Shown here: piece by piece, positions 15,141-19,473 of the stretch
Layout: every line of letters starts with the position of its first letter
Numbering within the stretch: the stretch's first letter is position 1
Translations under genes and position numbers: made by a program
DNA from: JAWOHX01 sp046484975
Lineage (GTDB): Bacteria; Bacillota; Clostridia; DUPQ01
Direction of reading: 5' to 3'
NCBI GenBank assembly: GCA_046484975.1
Contig: JAWOHX010000053.1
Span: forward strand, 1 to 19,473
Length of the DNA: 19,473 nt
Notes under the pieces: model-generated
Told to the model about the DNA's origin: nothing
What the model saw: only the letters and a program-made list of their open reading frames with translations
The model's database searches: none

Positions 15141-16394
15141 TCACACCTCCATATAGGCCAGGTCTTCTCCCTCGAAATATTCGAGGATTCCCGCAGAGGA
15201 GGTGAAAAATTCCGGGGAAAGCCTGTAGACACCTTTTTTTGGACGGACCCAATCCCTGTCCTTCATGGGAAGGCGGGACAGCAGTTCCTCCCAGTTGGTA
15301 TAGTTGGACGCGCCGTTGGATTCCAAAACGCCTCCTTCGGTCCCGGGAAAAGGCCTGATCCTCGCAGCAAAACTCTTGTTCCATTCCACCAGGAGCGGCG
15401 TGACCGTCAGGTCTGCGCAAAAGCAGGGGATGCTTCTTTTTTCCGCTTCCCTGAGGACATCCAGGGTAAAGGTGAGGGTCTTGGCGATTGGCTTGAGGGC
15501 GATGGCCCTGTATCCCATGTCGATTCGTTCCAGCGTTTCCATGGCTGAGTGGCAGCTCTCGTCCCCTGCAACCACCACGGGGAACTCCCGGACATCCAAT
15601 TCCAGTTCCTCCGGGAACGGCTCCTCCACCATGGCCACCGAGGGAAGGATACCCTCCCGGTCCATTTGGTCCACCAGACGGCGGAAATCATTCGGGTTCC
15701 GGTAGGTGCCGTTGGCGTCCAGGTAGAGACAGGGTTTTTGGGACCTGGTGTATGGGGTTTCATGGTGCAGGGTTTTCTCATGTATGCTCCGCACCCTTTC
15801 CATGTCCCACTCCAGGCCGTTTCCAATTTTGATCTTCAGGAAATAGTAACCCTCTTCCAGGAGCCTGTCGATTTCCCCGGACTCCGTCCCGTAGGTGATG
15901 AGAGGCACTGCAGCAAGGATGTTGTTTCTGCGGGAAAGGTCTTCCTCATATTCCTCCAGCATACCGTCATAGGAGGCGATGCCATTTTCTCTTGCATATA
16001 GTATCCATAAAGCATTGTCAACGGGCACCAGGGCGTTGAGAACGAAAGTCTTGCGCAAGTTGGGCAATCCGGACCGCTCCACCCCATAGCGCAGGCATCT
16101 GGAATAGATGTCCTTCATCACATGGGGCGGGTAGAAGGTTTTGGTGCCTTTCAGAAGGGACAACGCATGACGGGTGATGTCATGCATCAGCTCGTCACCC
16201 CTGGAAAGGCCGAAGAGCTCGAAGACCTGCCCGTCGGACCACAGAACGCTCTGGATGCCGGAACCGTATACAGTGTGGTCCGGTGTCTCCAACTTCACAT
16301 GGGAAACCGTCAGGCTGTCCACACTGGCCCCCTTGAAGCCGAAAGGCTTCTGCAGGATTTCCCTGACCTTTGCGGAAGAAGCTTTTTTGATCAT
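15141..16394 (-). CDS. Enolase superfamily enzyme (racemase / cycloisomerase subgroup)
   Basis: A 417-residue protein with an N-terminal capping domain and a TIM barrel. Metal ligands are D226 (YLDANG), E257 (MVEEP) and D278 (AGDES). Base residues are K187 and K189 (LKIKIG) on the second strand and K301 (ALKP) on the sixth, the pattern of the muconate-lactonizing/dipeptide-epimerase/OSBS subgroup rather than of acid-sugar dehydratases, which use other bases. It abstracts a proton alpha to a carboxylate. The SD is GAGAGGA about 11 bases before ATG 16394, which overlaps the upstream stop (ATGA). It probably acts on the product of the Gfo/Idh/MocA enzyme. Epimerase or cycloisomerase are both possible. 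Confidence 0.83.
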   Translation of the reverse strand: MIKKASSAKVREILQKPFGFKGASVDSLTVSHVKLETPDHTVYGSGIQSVLWSDGQVFELFGLSRGDELMHDITRHALSLLKGTKTFYPPHVMKDIYSRCLRYGVERSGLPNLRKTFVLNALVPVDNALWILYARENGIASYDGMLEEYEEDLSRRNNILAAVPLITYGTESGEIDRLLEEGYYFLKIKIGNGLEWDMERVRSIHEKTLHHETPYTRSQKPCLYLDANGTYRNPNDFRRLVDQMDREGILPSVAMVEEPFPEELELDVREFPVVVAGDESCHSAMETLERIDMGYRAIALKPIAKTLTFTLDVLREAEKRSIPCFCADLTVTPLLVEWNKSFAARIRPFPGTEGGVLESNGASNYTNWEELLSRLPMKDRDWVRPKKGVYRLSPEFFTSSAGILEYFEGEDLAYMEV

Positions 16395-17401
16395 GAGAAA
16401 TCGTATTCCTCTCTTGTGATGGCAACGGGAAGCCCGGTACGGATGGATTCATTGACCTTGTAGCTGACGACAGCGGCCCGGGCTGCCACGAGGATGTCGT
16501 TGGGAGGCGGTGTGTCTTCCAGGATACTCCTTCCGAACAGGTGGATTTCCGTCTCCTGACCCTTGTCAACGGTGCCGATATCCAATAGGGTCTGCCTGTG
16601 CCCTTCGAAACCGAAGTATTTCATCTGCCGGAACCCGTCGATGTGGATGGCCTTGTTGTCGCAATAAATCTCCGTGGACTCTTTTTCAAAATCCGGGCAT
16701 CCGGCGCTGCTGATGAGGGTGGTGCATACCGACCCGTCCTCAAATGTGAGTGTCACGCAGGCGCTGTCTGGTATCTTCACTATGTCCGGGTCCAGAAAAA
16801 CCCCTCCCGCCGCATAGACGAGCACGGGATCCCTGCGGATGAGCTGGCAGAAGAGGTCGAAGATGTGGCAACCCTCTCCCACAAACCTCCCTCCCCCGAT
16901 CTCCGGCAGGTGTGTCCAGTGGCTTTCAGGGAATGGAGCCTGTATCCTGTGGTACACCATCTTTTTCTTGTCTCCCAGGGTTTCCAGCAGTTCCCCCGCC
17001 CTGGTGACCAGAGGTGCCAAACCCCGGTTGTAGCCGACGGTATATTTGACGTTGTTCTCCTTTACGGCCTTCGCCACTTTCCTGCAGTCCTCTGCGTTAA
17101 GGGCCATGGGTTTCTCGCACAGGATGTGTTTTTTCGCCTTTGCCGCCCGGATGGACAAATCAGCATGGGAGTCATGGGTGGTGGTGATGAATACCGCATC
17201 GATTTCAGGATCCCCCAGAACTTCATCCACATCCAGTGTCCAATAGTCCGCTTTCGTCATGTCCATGGTCTCCCTGCATGCGTCTTCCTTGATGTCCGTC
17301 AGGGCTCTGATTCTGTAGAGGGGGCTTTTCATGACCAGGGGCATGTGCATGGCTTTGGCAAAACCTCCGCAACCGATGAATCCGACATTCAGTGTTCTCA
17401 T
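16391..17401 (-). CDS. Gfo/Idh/MocA family NAD(P)-dependent oxidoreductase
   Basis: A 336-residue protein with GFIGCGGFAK (8-17) for the dinucleotide, CEKPMA (E96-K97-P98) and, in the C-terminal domain, GEGCHIFDL with H179/D182. Family members oxidise or reduce a sugar or cyclitol hydroxyl, with K97 and H179 as catalytic-type residues. The frame runs upstream to 17557, but ATG 17401 is chosen because GGAGG sits 7 bases before it and it overlaps the upstream stop by 4 bases. It lies between the sialidase-like gene and the enolase-superfamily gene, which fits oxidation of a released sugar before proton-abstraction chemistry. Confidence 0.9.
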   Translation of the reverse strand: MRTLNVGFIGCGGFAKAMHMPLVMKSPLYRIRALTDIKEDACRETMDMTKADYWTLDVDEVLGDPEIDAVFITTTHDSHADLSIRAAKAKKHILCEKPMALNAEDCRKVAKAVKENNVKYTVGYNRGLAPLVTRAGELLETLGDKKKMVYHRIQAPFPESHWTHLPEIGGGRFVGEGCHIFDLFCQLIRRDPVLVYAAGGVFLDPDIVKIPDSACVTLTFEDGSVCTTLISSAGCPDFEKESTEIYCDNKAIHIDGFRQMKYFGFEGHRQTLLDIGTVDKGQETEIHLFGRSILEDTPPPNDILVAARAAVVSYKVNESIRTGLPVAITREEYDFS

Positions 17402-18453
17402 AGGATGTCCTCCAGTTTTATTTTTGTGATTCGTAGCCTTGTGAGGGGATTCTGGTCCCGCAAGGTGCCGGCGCAATATGCCAGCAGCAAAGAATCCGGG
17501 GTGAAATGCATGGCAGTATAACAGAATCCCGCCTCCCTGTCCTCTTCCAGGACCCATCTCCTGCCTTGTTTCTCCTCCCCGGGATGCAAAACGTCAAGCA
17601 CCAGGGGGTTCCTGCTGAACATGCCCTCCCCCGGGACGGGGTTGGACACCGCCGCGAAAAGGTCCGTGCCGGGTATTTTCTTCATGGACATGGGGGACAG
17701 GGGGGAAGTGAACCTGCTTTTTTCAAATGTCGTCCAGGTCTCCCCATCATCCCGGGAAACGGCAGTATACTGGCATCCCAGACCAGTCCTGGCCCAACCG
17801 ATGAGTTCCCCTGGCCTGGTCTCCACAACACCGGGCTCCTGGAGACCCGACCTCTGTCCCGGGTCTGTCAGGCACCCGAATCCCCTGGATTCCCGGAAGG
17901 TGCATCCCCCGTCATCGGAATGGAAGAAGCGTAGGATGCCCATCCCGTCAAAGCTGTCCCAGGAAGAGGAATCTTCCGTGAGACACCTGTGATAGGAACA
18001 AGGCACGAGAATCCTGCTGTTGGACAAGACAACCACACGGTCGTTGTTGCATACGAAGTACCCGGGATGGGGGACACAGGCCCTGGCTGTTCCAAAGGTC
18101 CTGCCTTCGTCTGTTGATTTCCTCATCACCAGCCTGGCGTCGGCAAAATCATGCTTGACCATGTAGAAAAGGGCTGAGGTATCCTTGTCAATCCTGGCAA
18201 GGGATACGCTCATGAGGTTTGTCGCCCCATGCTCTTTAGGCTCCGCCAGGACCCTCTCCTCCCCGAAGCTTTCGCCGTTGTCCCGGGAAATCAGGGCACA
18301 AATACAGGCCGGGCTGTCATCTCCGGAGCTTATGCCGATGAATTTGGAATAAGCAAAAAGAATGGAACCGTCTTTCAGCGCCAAAAAAGCGCCTTCACTG
18401 TTCCGGGGGTTTCCCATCGAGGGGGGCAGGTCCATTATGTGGGTCGGTTTCAT
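17398..18453 (-). CDS. Sialidase-like protein with four Asp boxes (first gene of operon)
   Basis: A 351-residue soluble protein with four Asp boxes, SRDNGESF (56-63), STDEGRTF (113-120), SDDGGCTF (179-186) and SRDDGETW (233-240), one per blade of a BNR/sialidase propeller. GLQEPGVVE (E206) and Y312 (FCYTAM) fall where catalytic Glu and Tyr of exo-sialidases would. NPRNSEGAF replaces the usual start of sialidases, so the exact substrate is open. No signal peptide, so it would act inside the cell. SD is GGGAGAA before ATG 18453. It leads an operon of four genes, each touching or overlapping the next. It has no obvious close similarity to the other sialidase-like protein at 1703-3034 beyond the Asp boxes. 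Confidence 0.78.
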   Translation of the reverse strand: MKPTHIMDLPPSMGNPRNSEGAFLALKDGSILFAYSKFIGISSGDDSPACICALISRDNGESFGEERVLAEPKEHGATNLMSVSLARIDKDTSALFYMVKHDFADARLVMRKSTDEGRTFGTARACVPHPGYFVCNNDRVVVLSNSRILVPCSYHRCLTEDSSSWDSFDGMGILRFFHSDDGGCTFRESRGFGCLTDPGQRSGLQEPGVVETRPGELIGWARTGLGCQYTAVSRDDGETWTTFEKSRFTSPLSPMSMKKIPGTDLFAAVSNPVPGEGMFSRNPLVLDVLHPGEEKQGRRWVLEEDREAGFCYTAMHFTPDSLLLAYCAGTLRDQNPLTRLRITKIKLEDIL

Positions 18454-18477
18454 GGCATTTCTCCCGGGTCAGGATAT

Positions 18478-18490
18478 GGATATTATATCC
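18478..18490 (-). promoter_or_regulatory. -10 element within a short palindrome, four-gene operon
   Basis: TATAAT (18487-18482, minus) is embedded in GGATAT-T-ATATCC, a perfect 6-1-6 inverted repeat, 29 bases before ATG 18453. No good -35 is found 16-18 bases upstream, so this may be an activator- or repressor-controlled promoter or chance. The 64-base gap 18454-18517 holds nothing else except a weak GGGCA/TGCCC stem without a T tract. Confidence 0.4.
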
Positions 18491-18517
18491 CATTCCCGGG
18501 CAACAGGATATGCCCAA

Positions 18518-19225
18518 TCAAAGCAATCCATATATTTTTTCGAAGTGTATGGCAAAATCAGGGTCGGAACGTCTCCTGGGTCTTTGCGTGTCGATGCGGA
18601 TACAATCCAGGACCCGGGCCGGCCTCCGGGAAAACACATAGACCCGGTCGGACAGGAAAATGGCTTCCTCGATGTCGTGGGTCACAAAGACCACGGTCTT
18701 TTTGTGACGCTGCCAGATGTCCAGAAGCCACTCGCTCATCTTGCGCCTGGTGATGGTATCCAGGGCGGCGAAGGGTTCGTCCAGCAGCATGATGTCCCCT
18801 TCCGTAAGGTAGGTCCGCAGCAACGCCGCCCGTTTCCTCATACCGCCTGACAATTCATAGGGCATGGCCTCCTCGAATCCCTTGAGGCCGAACTCTTCGA
18901 CCAAAGCGTCGATGTCCCCCTTCGGTTTTTTCAATCCTGAGATCTCCTGGGGCAGGCAGATATTCCGGTAGACATTTCTCCAGGGAAGCATGGAGTCATT
19001 CTGGGGCATCAGGCAAGTGGTGCCGTTGACGGTGAGTTTGCCGCCATATGTCTCCAACCCCGCGAAAATGTTCAGCAGGGTGCTTTTCCCGCATCCGCTG
19101 GGTCCGATGAGGGAGACGAATTCATGATGTCCCACATGGAGGTCCATGTCAGCGAGGGTGGGAATCACCTTTCCCTTGTAATTGTATGTCTTGTTGATTT
19201 TTTCCGTTCTGATTCTTTCCGTCAT
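18518..19225 (-). CDS. ABC transporter ATP-binding protein (nitrate/sulfonate/thiamine-precursor type)
   Basis: A 235-residue ATPase of an importer. Walker A is GPSGCGKST (41-49), the Q-loop Q75 lies in MPQNDSMLPW, the signature is LSGGMRKR (125-132), Walker B is MLLDEP (146-151) and the switch His H183 is in VTHD. MPQNDSMLPWRNV and LSGGM are typical of the SsuB/TauB/ThiZ subfamily. It is encoded directly after an NMT1/ThiY-like binding protein, with its ATG overlapping that stop, so thiamine-precursor (aminopyrimidine) uptake is the likely job. It has no good SD and probably relies on coupling. The permease gene is not in the window. Confidence 0.88.
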   Translation of the reverse strand: MTERIRTEKINKTYNYKGKVIPTLADMDLHVGHHEFVSLIGPSGCGKSTLLNIFAGLETYGGKLTVNGTTCLMPQNDSMLPWRNVYRNICLPQEISGLKKPKGDIDALVEEFGLKGFEEAMPYELSGGMRKRAALLRTYLTEGDIMLLDEPFAALDTITRRKMSEWLLDIWQRHKKTVVFVTHDIEEAIFLSDRVYVFSRRPARVLDCIRIDTQRPRRRSDPDFAIHFEKIYGLL

Positions 19226-19473
19226 TTTTTCACAAAGTCATTGGTGAAGGCTTTCTCCACATCGATTTCATCCGGGATGAAGTCCTGGGCATGCAGCCAT
19301 TCCATGTATCTTTGCCATACCTCCTTCTTCTGGAATCCCCAATAGGGGGCGTCGTCCTTGTATTTTTCCGACAGGAAGGCCTGGCTTTGCACCACCAGCT
19401 CCTCCTCCAGCTCCGGGGCGTGCTTCAAAAGGATCCTTGCGGACTCCAAAGGATGTTCGATGGCATGTTCATA
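19222..19473 (-). CDS. NMT1/ThiY-like ABC substrate-binding protein, C-terminal 83 residues
   Basis: The window's right edge cuts this gene's 5' part; the fragment starts YEHAIEHPLESARILL and ends TNDFVKK. The patterns YEHAIEHP, APELEEELVVQSQAFLS, YWGFQKKEVWQRYM and EIDVEKAFTNDF fit the C-terminus of NMT1/THI5-like periplasmic-type binding proteins for the thiamine pyrimidine precursor. Such proteins deliver the pyrimidine to the ABC importer whose ATPase follows. Recognition is from pattern memory only, and relatives bind other small molecules, so the ligand is not certain. Any TPP riboswitch would lie outside the window. Confidence 0.75.
   Translation of the reverse strand, partial: YEHAIEHPLESARILLKHAPELEEELVVQSQAFLSEKYKDDAPYWGFQKKEVWQRYMEWLHAQDFIPDEIDVEKAFTNDFVKK

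Noticed and set aside
18454..18517. TPP riboswitch near the thiamine-type transporter
   Set aside because: The gap is only 64 bases, lies downstream of the ATPase and shows no THI-box-like segments. A riboswitch, if present, would be beyond the right edge.
1..19473. CRISPR array, tRNA, rRNA, insertion sequence or prophage
   Set aside because: I saw no direct-repeat array, cloverleaf, transposase or phage gene; the window is filled by the listed genes.

Overview
The window looks like a chromosomal stretch of an anaerobic, Gram-positive-type bacterium. A Bacillota, Clostridia-like host is my best guess, not a proof. Reasons: AGGAGG-type ribosome binding sites before nearly every gene, mid-to-high GC by eye, a Clostridia-style ThyA active-site context (YPCAYS), a DivIC/FtsB-like protein, and a sodium/solute symporter paired with a tiny accessory protein. 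Genes are tightly packed: no gene-free stretch reaches 150 bases, and I found no rRNA, tRNA, CRISPR, insertion sequence or prophage.

Layout, left to right. (1) A truncated divisome-type gene (1-244, minus) is divergent from thyA-folA (375-1712, plus), with nearly touching -35 boxes. (2) A minus pair, ABC-F ATPase then sialidase-like protein (4857 down to 1703), is divergent from a GH4 glycosidase (4972-6321, plus). (3) After a palindromic terminator come heparinase II/III and its upstream SDR epimerase/dehydratase (9188 down to 6364), then an SSS symporter and its 59-residue partner (11056 down to 9260). (4) A GH32-like beta-propeller enzyme and a RarD/EamA permease (12996 down to 11156) are divergent from a UroD-fold methyltransferase-like gene (13123-14199, plus). 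(5) A minus operon with overlapping or near-touching junctions encodes a sialidase-like protein, a Gfo/Idh/MocA oxidoreductase, an enolase-superfamily enzyme and a nitrilase-superfamily amidase (18453 down to 14162). (6) The right edge holds an ABC ATPase and the end of an NMT1/ThiY-type binding protein (thiamine-precursor-like uptake).

How it may work together: from 1703 to 18453 the genes read mostly as an intracellular carbohydrate or acid-sugar catabolic island. Two permeases, five glycan-type enzymes (all without signal peptides) and several sugar-modifying enzymes are present. The likely flow is import of oligosaccharides or uronates, cytoplasmic cleavage, then oxidation, epimerization or dehydration and amide hydrolysis. 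The substrate cannot be read from the sequence, and no transcription regulator lies in the window. The most unusual part is the four-gene operon at 14162-18453 facing the UroD-like gene. The most unusual single enzymes are the GH32-like protein without the NDPNG motif, the UroD-like protein with a His-x-Cys...His site, and the SDR with YxxxR.
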